Source: CAZNEZ01 sp964572475
Lineage (GTDB): Bacteria; Bacillota; Clostridia; Lachnospirales; Lachnospiraceae
DNA length: 64,000 bases
Reading direction: 5' to 3'
NCBI GenBank assembly: GCA_964572475.1
Contig: CAZNEZ010000007.1
Span: 1 to 64,000 of the forward strand
Numbering within the stretch: position 1 is the first letter of the stretch; each line of letters begins with the position of its first letter. Position numbers and translations under genes: made by a program. This document shows, one piece after another, positions 27,186 through 35,383 of the stretch. The notes beneath the pieces are model-generated. The model was not told the DNA's origin. It searched no databases and saw only the letters and a program-made list of their open reading frames with translations.

Positions 27186-28494
27186 GAAGACTGGATTATT
27201 TACAGGCTGTGGTGATGTATTTTCTTTTACATTTCTACAGAATGCTAAAGGAAAAGGCTATTTATTTGGTACTATAGGCATAGGAGTTGTTGTTCTTGCG
27301 CTTTTCATAATCATGAATGTTCTGATGGGTGCATCATCTTCTGATGATTCTGATTCATCTAAGGATAATTATGTAGAAACTCCAATAGAGCATGCATATG
27401 TAATTAACGATAGTGGACTTTCAAATTTGGATTTATCTATTTACAAAGGATATGGAGATAATGCATTTCCTGACACTGAATTTGAATATACTGAACAGTC
27501 AGTAAATATAAAAGAATATGCTAATTCAGTGTTAGATAAGGACAAACGTGCTATTGTTGTAAATGTAGTGAAAAATGAAGATGGTTCATATAGTCTGGAA
27601 TCTTATATAGGTCAGGATGGTGTTATAGATTCAGATGAAGCCAGTCAGTTTTTAGATACTATCTGCACAAGTTTTGAATCTTATAAGCTTACAACATTAA
27701 GCCTTAATGAGGATTCAACTATACTTCTAAATAGTGGAATATACAGTGAAGTGAAAAAAGCAACTGCAGATGATAAGAGTGTAGGGGAAACTATTATGAC
27801 ATTATTTGCTCCTATGTTATGCTGCCTGCTTTTATATATGATGGTACTTTTGTATGGACAGAGCATATCCAATTCGGTTGTATCAGAGAAGACATCAAAG
27901 CTTATGGAAACTCTGCTTACTTCTGTCAAACCATATTCAGTAATATTTGGTAAGATATCAGCGCTTATTGTATCAGCATTAATCCAGATGTTTGTATGGA
28001 TTAGCTGTGGTATAGCTGGATTTATTATTGGAGATAAAATTGCAGAATCGCAACATCCTGGATACAGCAATTTGGTGCTGGATACAATAAATCTTGTTAA
28101 ATCTACTAGATTTGCATTTTCAGCTTCGGCAATTGTACTTGCTATATTAGCGGTTGTTCTTGGATTTGCATTCTACTGTGTATTGGCAGGATTTGTAGCG
28201 TCTAACATTAGTAAGACAGAAGACCTCGGAAATGCCAATGGAATATTTACTATACCAGTTATTATTGGATTCTTAGGCTCATATCTTGCGCCAGTTATGG
28301 AAGTCCCAGTTGTAACTGTAATCTTTAGATATTTTCCGCTTACGTCAGCATTTTCATTGGCTGGAGATGTTATAGTAGGAAATGTTAATGCTATTGAAGC
28401 AGTTATTTCACTTGCAATACTAGCGGTAACAACTTTGGTATTGATAATGTTTACAGGACTTATATATAAGAAAAAAGTATTCTCAAGAAGTTAA
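27178..28494 (+). CDS. ABC-2 type permease (NatB-like), second subunit
   Basis: This 438-residue protein is a divergent paralogue of the preceding permease with the same plan: N-terminal helix (about 25-45), outside domain, and C-terminal helix bundle from about 205. The SEKTSKLMETLLTSVKPYSVIFGKI segment corresponds to the same conserved coupling region. It is the last gene of the three-gene operon and is followed by a composite palindrome at 28498-28570. Confidence 0.85.
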   Translation: MTKKTGLFTGCGDVFSFTFLQNAKGKGYLFGTIGIGVVVLALFIIMNVLMGASSSDDSDSSKDNYVETPIEHAYVINDSGLSNLDLSIYKGYGDNAFPDTEFEYTEQSVNIKEYANSVLDKDKRAIVVNVVKNEDGSYSLESYIGQDGVIDSDEASQFLDTICTSFESYKLTTLSLNEDSTILLNSGIYSEVKKATADDKSVGETIMTLFAPMLCCLLLYMMVLLYGQSISNSVVSEKTSKLMETLLTSVKPYSVIFGKISALIVSALIQMFVWISCGIAGFIIGDKIAESQHPGYSNLVLDTINLVKSTRFAFSASAIVLAILAVVLGFAFYCVLAGFVASNISKTEDLGNANGIFTIPVIIGFLGSYLAPVMEVPVVTVIFRYFPLTSAFSLAGDVIVGNVNAIEAVISLAILAVTTLVLIMFTGLIYKKKVFSRS

Positions 28495-28497
28495 GAT

Positions 28498-28570
28498 AAC
28501 GCTTACTGGCGTGAGTGTTTGGAAGAATGATTAGCATTCTTTCAGATTCTTGCGCTAGTAAGCATTTTGG
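28498..28570 (+). repeat. Nested palindromic repeat, probable terminator
   Basis: An outer pair with arms GCTTACTGGCG and CGCTAGTAAGC encloses an inner hairpin with arms GAAGAATG and CATTCTTTC. The inner hairpin is the same sequence as in the copies at 2-52, 34838-34888 and 34927-34975. Here the GC-rich hairpin surrounds it instead of following it. Confidence 0.65.
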
Positions 28571-28622
28571 GAATAATACGAATTACATAATATGGTTAAA
28601 CATTATACCAATATGCCACTAG

Positions 28623-28686
28623 TTGACAAATTTCCTTTAAAATCCTATAATCATACCATATTAGTATGATTATAGGATTTTAAAGG
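28623..28686 (+). promoter_or_regulatory. cysK promoter within a 53-bp palindrome
   Basis: TTGACA (28623-28628), a 17-bp spacer and TATAAT (28646-28651) form a consensus promoter. A perfect inverted repeat with 23-bp arms (28634-28656 and 28664-28686, 7-bp loop) covers the spacer, the -10 and the start region. It is followed directly by the ribosome site TTGGAG. It may be a repressor site, perhaps for the Rrf2 regulator encoded downstream, or an RNA hairpin at the very 5' end of the mRNA. Confidence 0.8.
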
Positions 28687-28699
28687 ATTGGAGAACAGA

Positions 28700-29632
28700 A
28701 TGAAGATTAAAAAAAGTGCATTGGATTTAATAGGAAAGACGCCTCTTCTTGAATTATGCAAGATTGAAGACGCTCACAATTTAGATAATATTATTATAGG
28801 AAAGATGGAATTTTTAAATTGTGCAGGAAGTATTAAAGATAGAGTAGGTCTTGAAATGATAGAAGATGCTGAACGAAAAGGTCTGATTAAGCCGGGAGCT
28901 ACACTTATAGAACCTACGAGTGGAAATACAGGAATAGGTATTGCAGCAGTTGCAGCAGCTAAAGGGTATAAGGCAATATTAACTATGCCGGAGACTATGT
29001 CTGTAGAAAGAAGAAATGTTTTATTATCTTATGGAGCAGAGATTGTATTAACTGAGGGTTCTAAAGGAATGGCAGGTGCCATAGAAAAAGCTGACGAACT
29101 TGCAAAAGAAATAGATGGCTCAATGGTTCTTGGACAGTTCGAGAACAGAGCAAACGCAGAGGCTCATATTAAAACAACAGGTCCAGAGATTTATGAGGAT
29201 ATGGATGGAAATATAGACTATCTTATCGCAACTGTTGGTACAGGTGGAACTATTACAGGAGTTGGCGAATATTTAAAGTCTAAGAATGAGAAAATAAAGG
29301 TGATTGCAGTAGAACCTGAGGGTTCACAAGTCTTATCTGGAGGAAAAGCAGGTTCTCACCTTATCCAGGGAATTGGTGCTGGATTTGTACCAAAAGTCCT
29401 TAATACAAGTATTTATGATGAGGTAATTAGTGTAAGTAATGAAGATGCTTACAGATATGGTCAGGAGATTGCAAGAACAGAAGGAATACTTGTTGGTATA
29501 TCTTCAGGTGCGGCAGTTGCGGCAGCAGTACAGGTATCTAATAGACAGGAAGTAAAGGGTAAGAATATTGTTGTTATATTACCTGACAGTGGAGATAGAT
29601 ATTTGTCAACTCCAAGATATTTTCACAAATAA
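28700..29632 (+). CDS. cysK: Cysteine synthase (O-acetylserine sulfhydrylase)
   Basis: The 310-residue PLP enzyme makes cysteine from O-acetylserine and sulfide. The Schiff-base lysine is in NCAGSIKDRVG, the substrate loop is EPTSGNTGIG, the phosphate-binding glycine loop is GTGGTITG, and the C-terminal SSGAA is present. The start is ATG 28700; an upstream TTG belongs to the ribosome site TTGGAG. The Rrf2 regulator gene follows 30 bp downstream, a pairing that points to sulfur- or cluster-responsive control of cysteine supply. Confidence 0.93.
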   Translation: MKIKKSALDLIGKTPLLELCKIEDAHNLDNIIIGKMEFLNCAGSIKDRVGLEMIEDAERKGLIKPGATLIEPTSGNTGIGIAAVAAAKGYKAILTMPETMSVERRNVLLSYGAEIVLTEGSKGMAGAIEKADELAKEIDGSMVLGQFENRANAEAHIKTTGPEIYEDMDGNIDYLIATVGTGGTITGVGEYLKSKNEKIKVIAVEPEGSQVLSGGKAGSHLIQGIGAGFVPKVLNTSIYDEVISVSNEDAYRYGQEIARTEGILVGISSGAAVAAAVQVSNRQEVKGKNIVVILPDSGDRYLSTPRYFHK

Positions 29633-29662
29633 CCCCAAGACATTTTTAGGAAGGAAATCATA

Positions 29663-30100
29663 ATGATAGTTTCAACAAAAGGCAGATATGCTCTAAGACT
29701 AATGCTGGATTTAGCTCAGCACAATACAGGCGAATTAGTAAAAGTAAAGGATATTGCAGAGAGACAGCAAATATCAGACAAATATCTTGAACAGATTATA
29801 TCTATTCTTAATAAGGCTGGATATGTTAAGAGCGTTAGAGGAGCAAGTGGTGGATATAGATTGGCGAAAAGACCTGAGGAGTATACAGTAGGAATGATTT
29901 TGAGACTTACCGAGGGTAGTTTAGCTACAGTATCATGCTTAGAAGGAGAAAATAATGATTGCCCAAGACAGGAAAGTTGTGTTACACTTGAAGTATGGAA
30001 GAGGATTGATGAAGCAGTCTCAAAGGTTGTTGATAATATAACGCTTGATGATATGCTGACATGGTCTGCTGAGAAGATGGAATTTAATTGTTATTTATAG
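29663..30100 (+). CDS. Rrf2-family transcriptional regulator (CymR/IscR-like)
   Basis: The 145-residue protein has an N-terminal winged helix (GRYALRLMLDLA, QISDKYLEQII, VRGASGGYRLAK). After it comes a cysteine cluster SCLEGENNDCPRQESC, giving C-x7-C-x5-C. Three cysteines in this region are the Fe-S ligands in IscR, whereas CymR regulators of cysteine metabolism use protein-protein control. It could therefore sense Fe-S clusters or cysteine. The gene follows cysK closely, so autoregulation through the palindrome at 28634-28686 is a reasonable hypothesis. Confidence 0.88.
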   Translation: MIVSTKGRYALRLMLDLAQHNTGELVKVKDIAERQQISDKYLEQIISILNKAGYVKSVRGASGGYRLAKRPEEYTVGMILRLTEGSLATVSCLEGENNDCPRQESCVTLEVWKRIDEAVSKVVDNITLDDMLTWSAEKMEFNCYL

Positions 30101-30153
30101 TTTTTGTCAGGAATATTCTTTAGAATACAATGTGGCAGAATAGGAGTTTTAGA

Positions 30154-32025
30154 ATGAAAAAATTATACAGAAAGATACTTGATAAGAGAATAGAGATACC
30201 TAACTGGTTATTCATGATAGGTCTTATTGGAATACCAATGGTAGGTATAGTATGCAAAAATATATTACTTCAGGGTTATTTTAACGGAGACACAATGTAT
30301 AGCCCTCATTTTATTACTGCCTTTAGCGAAACATGGCGTTACTGGATATATTATTTTGCTATAACTCTTATGGTTTTATCTTTAGGTTTAATACATAAGA
30401 AGAATAAAAAGCGCGCAAGATATATGCTTATCTGCGATATTATTATATCTATAATTATATATATTGATGTTATATATGGACGCTCGTTTTTTACTATGCC
30501 ATCTGTAGCAAATGTTGTTATTCTTAAGAATTTCAGTGGTTTATCTGGAGGAGAAGTATATTCACTTTTAAGCTGGTATGACTTATTGTTTTTATTAGAT
30601 TTTGTTATTTATACGGTATTTCTATTTAGATTCAAAAGTAAGAGTAAGCCTGAATTAGAAGTAAAGGTTGAAAGAAAGTATAGATGGGGTACAGTTGTAG
30701 CATGTATGGCATGCTCTATAATGGTTATCTCTGCGATTCCACTTGAAGCAAAGGTTCTTGATGTTAACGAAGAACTCTATTCAGATATTTATGAAGATTA
30801 TGATGCGGCTGAACAGGCAAAATATTTCTCATCTTTGGGATTTCATGTTAGAGATGTATATGAACTTATAAAATATAAGTTTGCATCATCATTATCAGAA
30901 GATGATAAAGAATTAATCAGCGAATATTATAATTGGAAAAATGAGGACATTCCGGATAATGAATATAAAGGTATATTTGAAGGTAAGAATGTATTATTTT
31001 TACAGATAGAATCGTTAGAATCATTTGTAATAGGTCAGAGTGTCGATGGTCAGGAAATAACTCCTAATATTAATAAACTAACTCAAAAGGGATTTCAGTT
31101 TACAAATATATTTGAGCAGGTTCAGGGAGGAAATAGTTCTGATGCCGACCTTATGTATGAGACTTCCAGACTTCCACAGCTTAAGGGAGCAACATTTTTT
31201 AATTGTGAAGATGTTGAATTAACTTCATTTACAAGATTCTTAACTGAACAGGGATATTCAACGCTGTATAGTCAGGCTGTTAGAGGGAGCTTTTGGAATT
31301 ATGAGAAGGCACTTAGTAAAATGTGTGGACTTGATAATTTTGTAGGTTCTGAATCTTATGATATGTCAGGACTTAGGATTGGATTTACCCTAAATGATGC
31401 TGACTTTTTAAGTCAGGCTGAGCCATATGTAGAAAGTTTGAAAGAACCTTATTATTCAAGGATTGTATGTAATACAAGTCATATGCCTTTTGAACTTCCA
31501 GAGGACCTTAAAGAGTTAAAATTATCTGATGAATTAGACGATAGTTATATAGGTGGCTATTTACAAAGTGTCAGATATGTAGATACACAGTTAGGAATCT
31601 TCTTAGATAAATTAAGAGCAGCAGGAAAGCTTGATAATACGGTTATAGTTATAATTGGTGATCATTGTGGGATTCATAAATATTATGAATATGATCTTCC
31701 TAGGTTTTATGATGAATATCCTTGGTTTAATAATAATGGCAATTATACAGTAAACCTTATTATTCATAGCGATGATATGGATACTAGTGTTAAAAGTGAT
31801 ATTATTGCAGGTCAGATAGATGTTATGCCTACCATGTGTTATCTGTTCGGAGTAGATGAAGACCGGTATAAGTATGCAGCAATGGGAAGAAATCTGTTAA
31901 AGACCAATAGAAGTTACGCAATATATAGAACAGGTGAAGTATATGGTGATCTTACAGACAAAGAAAAGAAATTAGTTTCACAGTCATATAAGATATCAGA
32001 TACAATGTTCTCTGTTGGCGAATAA
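30154..32025 (+). CDS. Lipoteichoic acid synthase-family membrane sulfatase
   Basis: The 623-residue protein has five N-terminal transmembrane helices (about 20-190) and a large extracellular sulfatase-fold domain. The metal ligands appear in LFLQIESLESF (Glu), NTSHMPF (His) and IIGDHCG (Asp-His). In LtaS the nucleophile is Thr in GKTSD; the aligned segment here is GGNSSDAD, giving Ser. Such enzymes polymerise glycerol-phosphate from phosphatidylglycerol on a lipid anchor, or transfer related phospho-groups to wall glycans. The start is ATG 30154 with AGGAG at 30141-30145; an ATG at 30130 lacks a ribosome site. Confidence 0.85.
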   Translation: MKKLYRKILDKRIEIPNWLFMIGLIGIPMVGIVCKNILLQGYFNGDTMYSPHFITAFSETWRYWIYYFAITLMVLSLGLIHKKNKKRARYMLICDIIISIIIYIDVIYGRSFFTMPSVANVVILKNFSGLSGGEVYSLLSWYDLLFLLDFVIYTVFLFRFKSKSKPELEVKVERKYRWGTVVACMACSIMVISAIPLEAKVLDVNEELYSDIYEDYDAAEQAKYFSSLGFHVRDVYELIKYKFASSLSEDDKELISEYYNWKNEDIPDNEYKGIFEGKNVLFLQIESLESFVIGQSVDGQEITPNINKLTQKGFQFTNIFEQVQGGNSSDADLMYETSRLPQLKGATFFNCEDVELTSFTRFLTEQGYSTLYSQAVRGSFWNYEKALSKMCGLDNFVGSESYDMSGLRIGFTLNDADFLSQAEPYVESLKEPYYSRIVCNTSHMPFELPEDLKELKLSDELDDSYIGGYLQSVRYVDTQLGIFLDKLRAAGKLDNTVIVIIGDHCGIHKYYEYDLPRFYDEYPWFNNNGNYTVNLIIHSDDMDTSVKSDIIAGQIDVMPTMCYLFGVDEDRYKYAAMGRNLLKTNRSYAIYRTGEVYGDLTDKEKKLVSQSYKISDTMFSVGE

Positions 32026-32106
32026 ATTATTACAAAACCGTAGTGAAAAAATTTGATTATATTTCGTAAAGTATAAGATAAAAGTTTGTAAAGTAGCTGG
32101 GATAAT

Positions 32107-32135
32107 TTGACTTTAATGGAAACAAGTGTTACAAT
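32107..32135 (+). promoter_or_regulatory. Sigma-A-type promoter upstream of the FliD-like gene
   Basis: TTGACT (32107-32112), a 17-bp spacer and TACAAT (32130-32135). The -35 and the following TTAATG are the same as in the promoter of the 33281 surface protein. Confidence 0.5.
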
Positions 32136-32171
32136 GTTATCAACGATTAAACGCAGCACAATTCAACATAT

Positions 32172-32198
32172 TAACATTTTAGGCATGGATGCCGATTT
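32172..32198 (+). promoter_or_regulatory. Sigma-28/sigma-D-like flagellar promoter
   Basis: TAAC (32172-32175), exactly 15 bp, then GCCGATTT (32191-32198). The sigma-D consensus is TAAA-N15-GCCGATAT, so ten of twelve bases agree. The spacing and the identity of the downstream FliD-like gene support it. Confidence 0.6.
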
Positions 32199-32244
32199 TA
32201 GTAATGAACGATTCATTAGTAGACATATCAAAGGAGTGATTATT

Positions 32245-32991
32245 ATGTCAACATATTTTGGAGTAACAAGTGATTCTGTAAGTTCTTTATTTTCTAGTCT
32301 GAATACATCTTCTACTAGTTCTACAGCTAGTTATATTTCAGACTTTGCAAATATTAAGAATGGAAGCTATAAGAAGCTTTTAACAGCATATTATAATAAA
32401 ACAGGGGATACTGGCTCATCTGCAAACTCTTCTACTTCTACAGCGACTGATTCAACAAAGAATCTAACCGCAGTAAAAAGTGCTACAGACAGTTTAAAGG
32501 ACTCAGCAGATGCTCTTCTTACAAAAGGTAAGAATTCAGTATTCAACAAAGTTTCTTCTACAGATTCAGAAGGTAATACAACAACAGACTATGATACAGA
32601 GGCAATATATAAGGCAGTTAGTTCATTTGTAGATAGTTATAATACAACATTGGATTCAATGGATAAGATATCAGCAACTTCATTAACCAATAATGTTAAG
32701 AATATGGTTAATACAACAGCTAAGAACTCAAAGCTTCTTAGTGAGATAGGAATTACAGTTGGAAGTGATTATTCATTATCAATAGATAAGGCAGCATTTG
32801 CAAAAGCGGATATGGGAACAGTAAAGTCATTATTTAATGAACAAGGTTCATATGGATATTCCGTATCAGCTAAAGCTTCTATGATGAATTTTAATGCATC
32901 TAATGAAGCAGGCAAAGCAAGTACTTATAATCAAACTGGTTCATATAGTTATAATTATTCGGCAGGCAATCTCATAGATAGCCTAACTTAG
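32245..32991 (+). CDS. FliD-like (flagellar cap C-terminal region) orphan protein
   Basis: This 248-residue protein has a Ser/Thr-rich N-terminal half and a C-terminal half that resembles the end of FliD. The FVDSYNTTLDSM segment is followed by LLSEIGITVGSDYSLSIDKAAFAK and then SLF. In FliD the matching region reads L..IGI....G.LS.D...L......V..LF. The N-terminal FliD domains are missing. There is no signal peptide, consistent with export by the flagellar apparatus. The start ATG 32245 has AAAGGAGTG; a longer frame from 32107 would start inside the promoter. A sigma-28-like promoter lies 50 bp upstream. Probably a flagellum-associated protein. Confidence 0.65.
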   Translation: MSTYFGVTSDSVSSLFSSLNTSSTSSTASYISDFANIKNGSYKKLLTAYYNKTGDTGSSANSSTSTATDSTKNLTAVKSATDSLKDSADALLTKGKNSVFNKVSSTDSEGNTTTDYDTEAIYKAVSSFVDSYNTTLDSMDKISATSLTNNVKNMVNTTAKNSKLLSEIGITVGSDYSLSIDKAAFAKADMGTVKSLFNEQGSYGYSVSAKASMMNFNASNEAGKASTYNQTGSYSYNYSAGNLIDSLT

Positions 32992-33093
32992 GTTCTTATA
33001 TGTGAATCATTAGGTTCACATTATTTCAGCGCTACCTTTTGCGCATAACACTGCGTGTGAAAGACAAATCTTTCATACTATTCTCCTTCCTTT

Positions 33094-33127
33094 CCACCAT
33101 GTACATGCATGGTGGTTCTTTTGTTTT
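33094..33127 (+). terminator. Intrinsic terminator after the FliD-like gene
   Basis: The arms CCACCATG and CATGGTGG are followed by a T-rich run. A second weaker hairpin with arms GTGAA and TTCAC lies nearer the stop. The remaining 150 bp up to the next gene are A/T-rich and hold only its promoter. Confidence 0.75.
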
Positions 33128-33211
33128 ATAGAAAATTACGCAGTAGAGTGAAGCACTTTTTTATACAAAAGATAAAATTACTCTCGGTATATATATTATA
33201 AAATAAAGTCA

Positions 33212-33240
33212 TTGACTTTAATGTAACAATATATTAAAAT
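33212..33240 (+). promoter_or_regulatory. Promoter of the surface protein gene
   Basis: TTGACT (33212-33217), a 17-bp spacer and TAAAAT (33235-33240), followed about 28 bp later by TAGGAGGAAG before the ATG at 33281. Confidence 0.6.
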
Positions 33241-33280
33241 ATAATACATATAAAATACATATTTTAGGAGGAAGAACTAT

Positions 33281-34677
33281 ATGAAAAAGAAGATTTTAGC
33301 AGTTGCATTAGTAGCTAGTATGATTCTAGGTAGTGTGTTTACTACATTGGCAGGGTCAGATGCATCGGGAGCAGCACAAGATGATTTTGAGGTATTAGCA
33401 CAGTATGCAAGTATAACTGGTGGTATAAGTGGTACATTAATTAATACAGTTGATGTTAATTCCACAACTGGTCTTGCAGTATCATTTAACTTTACAAGTA
33501 ATACTGCTACAAGTACCGGTAATGATTGGACATCAAATGTAGTTAGTGCAGACTGGCTGTATCAGCAAGGAACGATGCTATTAACATTTGGGCATAACGG
33601 AGGATGGGATGCAAGGACAAATATTTTTCCGAATCAGGCAGTAGCATCCACAGCAGCAACTGATAAAATGACGGCAGAAAGTATACAACCTTATCAATTG
33701 TTTTTAGGAACAACAGATAGAATTACAGTATCATACAATCCTGACGGAACAGTAGCATGTTATCTTGGTGGAGAATTAATGCTTACATATGCAGCAGACT
33801 TGGCAGAGAATGGCGGTACAGTAGCAGATTTCGTTAATGGAATGATTAATTCAGCTAAGAACAGTGGATTAAGATTTGCAGTTGATGCTAATAATGTAAA
33901 AATTGGATATTCGGTTGGATATGAAGCACCAACAGAGGCACCAACAGAGGCACCAACAGAAGAGCCAACANNNNNNNNNNNNNNNNNNNNNNNNNNNNNN
34001 NNNNNNNNNNNNNNNNNNNNNNNNNNNNNNNNNNNNNNNNNNNNNNNNNNNNNNNNNNNNNNNNNNNNNNTGGATATGAAGCACCAACAGAGGCACCAAC
34101 AGAGGCACCAACAGAAGAGCCAACAACAGTTGATGGAGCAATTACAGAAGAAGAAGCAGCAGCTATTCAGGCAGCAGCAGCTTTAGAAGGTAATCCTAGT
34201 GGTTCAAATCTTAAGGTTACGGCTATTTTTTCAACTAATGAGGTATTTGCAAATATTACAAACTTTGTAGCAAGTCAGTTAAAGAACAAGGCATTTGTGG
34301 CAGTAGACCTTAAATTGGTAAAGGAAGGTGCCACAGTACAGCCTGATGGAAAAATGAAGATTACTCTTCCTGTAGCGAATACAATGATGGGTGCTAAATA
34401 TATTGAGATATTTAGAATGGATGACACAACTAAAGAATTCACATCACTTGGTGTTGTCGCAGTTAAAGATGGAAAGTTTACAATGGAAACGGACCATTTC
34501 AGTACATATGTATTTGCAGCAGCAGATGCTCCTACAGAAACTACAACAGAAACTACTACAGTAGCGACTTCTGTAGAAACAGGTGATACATCTCCTATAG
34601 CAGTAACAGTATTATTCGCAGTTTTAGGACTTGTATGCTTCGTAATTACTTTTTCCAAAAAGGAAGAAAATGCATAA
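33281..34677 (+). CDS. Secreted EAPT-repeat surface protein, split by a likely false gap
   Basis: A signal peptide of about 24 residues (MKKK then a hydrophobic core, end TLAG) leads into a domain of about 180 residues that I do not recognise. Next come EAPT/EEPT repeats, a domain containing VDLKLVKEGATVQPDGKMKITLP and HFSTYVFAA, a Thr-rich linker, and a sorting-like tail (VETGD, hydrophobic helix, KKEENA). As written, the 100-N run shifts the frame. The 55 bases before and after the N run are identical, and removing one copy plus the N's (155 bp) puts both halves in a single frame of 413 residues. The protein is probably intact in the organism and anchored to the cell surface. Confidence 0.8.
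33916..34125 (+). repeat. Duplicated 55-bp flanks around an N gap
   Basis: The 55 bases at 33916-33970 are exactly repeated at 34071-34125, on either side of 100 N (33971-34070). They include 12-bp EAPT-coding units. An exact overlap of 55 bases is what two de Bruijn-graph contigs share when built with k=55, so the gap is probably an artefact of scaffolding. Confidence 0.85.
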
Positions 34678-34751
34678 TTTATATAAGGAATCAAATTAAA
34701 GCGGTTATTAAAGTATTAATACATTAATTAGACGATACTAAAAGGTTTTAT

Positions 34752-34798
34752 AAAAAGGCTATAAATCTTGATTAATTCAAGCGTTTATAGCCTTTTTA
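34752..34798 (+). terminator. Intrinsic terminator after the surface protein gene
   Basis: The arms AAAAAGGCTATAAA and TTTATAGCCTTTTT enclose an 18-base loop. The A-rich and T-rich ends could terminate in both directions. Confidence 0.85.
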
Positions 34799-34837
34799 AA
34801 ATCATAGGAAATTAAGCAATAATATAGAACATTTCAA

Positions 34838-34888
34838 GAAGAATGCCAAGAATTCTTCCAAGCGTTCACGCCGGTGAACGCTTTTTTT
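34838..34888 (+). repeat. Double-hairpin palindromic repeat, copy A
   Basis: The first hairpin has the arms GAAGAAT and ATTCTTC. The second has the arms AAGCGTTCAC and GTGAACGCTT, and a seven-T run follows. It is 89 bp from copy B at 34927, with a shared spacer motif TACGCAGCAGCGTGAAACATTT between them. Together they fill much of the 428-bp space between the surface protein and acpP. Confidence 0.75.
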
Positions 34889-34926
34889 GTATCATAGTAA
34901 AATACGCAGCAGCGTGAAACATTTAA

Positions 34927-34975
34927 GAAGAATGCCAAGCATTCTTCCAAGCGTTCACGCTGGTGAACGCTTTTT
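34927..34975 (+). repeat. Double-hairpin palindromic repeat, copy B
   Basis: It has arms GAAGAATGC and GCATTCTTC, then AAGCGTTCAC and GTGAACGCTT, then TTTT. It differs from copy A at only a few bases, one of which restores full pairing of the first hairpin. Confidence 0.75.
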
Positions 34976-35030
34976 GTATACAATATAAGTATTAAATACA
35001 TAAATAATAATTATATTAGAATAAAAATGC

Positions 35031-35087
35031 TTGACAAAACATAAACTTATAATTATACTTTGAATATCAAATAATTAAAATATCAAA
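35031..35087 (+). promoter_or_regulatory. acpP promoter with tandem FabT-like operators
   Basis: TTGACA (35031-35036), a 17-bp spacer and TATACT (35054-35059) form the promoter. The palindrome TTTGAATATCAAA (35059-35071) starts on the last base of the -10. A second, degenerate copy TTAAAATATCAAA (35075-35087) begins 16 bp later. Position and sequence match the fabH promoter. Confidence 0.82.
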
Positions 35088-35105
35088 CAATTAAAGGAGA
35101 TTACA

Positions 35106-35339
35106 ATGTTAGAAAAAATTAAAGAGATAGTTGCTGAGCAGTTAAGCTGCGATATTGAAAAGGTTGAATTGAATACAAGCTTTAAGGATGATCTTGGTGC
35201 AGACTCATTAGATTTATTTGAGTTGGTTATGGCACTTGAAGATGAATATAGTGTAGAGATTCCATCAGAAGACTTAGCTACAATCAATACAGTAGAAGAT
35301 GTAATCAATTACTTAAAAGGTAAAGGCGTAGAGGCTTAA
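35106..35339 (+). CDS. acpP: Acyl carrier protein
   Basis: The 77-residue acidic protein carries the growing acyl chain on phosphopantetheine. The attachment site is S34 in GADSLDLFELV. The start ATG 35106 follows AAAGGAGA. It has its own operator-controlled promoter and is followed by a hairpin at 35351-35370, so it may be made in excess over the rest of the cluster, as is usual for ACP. Confidence 0.95.
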   Translation: MLEKIKEIVAEQLSCDIEKVELNTSFKDDLGADSLDLFELVMALEDEYSVEIPSEDLATINTVEDVINYLKGKGVEA

Positions 35340-35350
35340 TATTATACTTA

Positions 35351-35370
35351 GGGATTGCGAGAGCAATCCC
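35351..35370 (+). terminator. Hairpin between acpP and fabD
   Basis: A perfect 8-bp stem (GGGATTGC and GCAATCCC) with a GAGA tetraloop lies 12 bp after the acpP stop. The following sequence has only TT, so it may be a partial terminator or mRNA-stabilising hairpin setting the ratio of acpP to fab transcripts. Confidence 0.6.
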
Positions 35371-35383
35371 TTAACTATAAAAA

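Noticed and set aside
33281..34186. A programmed frameshift in the surface protein at 33971-34070.
   Set aside because: The frame change is caused by 100 N plus a 55-bp duplicate; removing these restores the frame without any frameshift.
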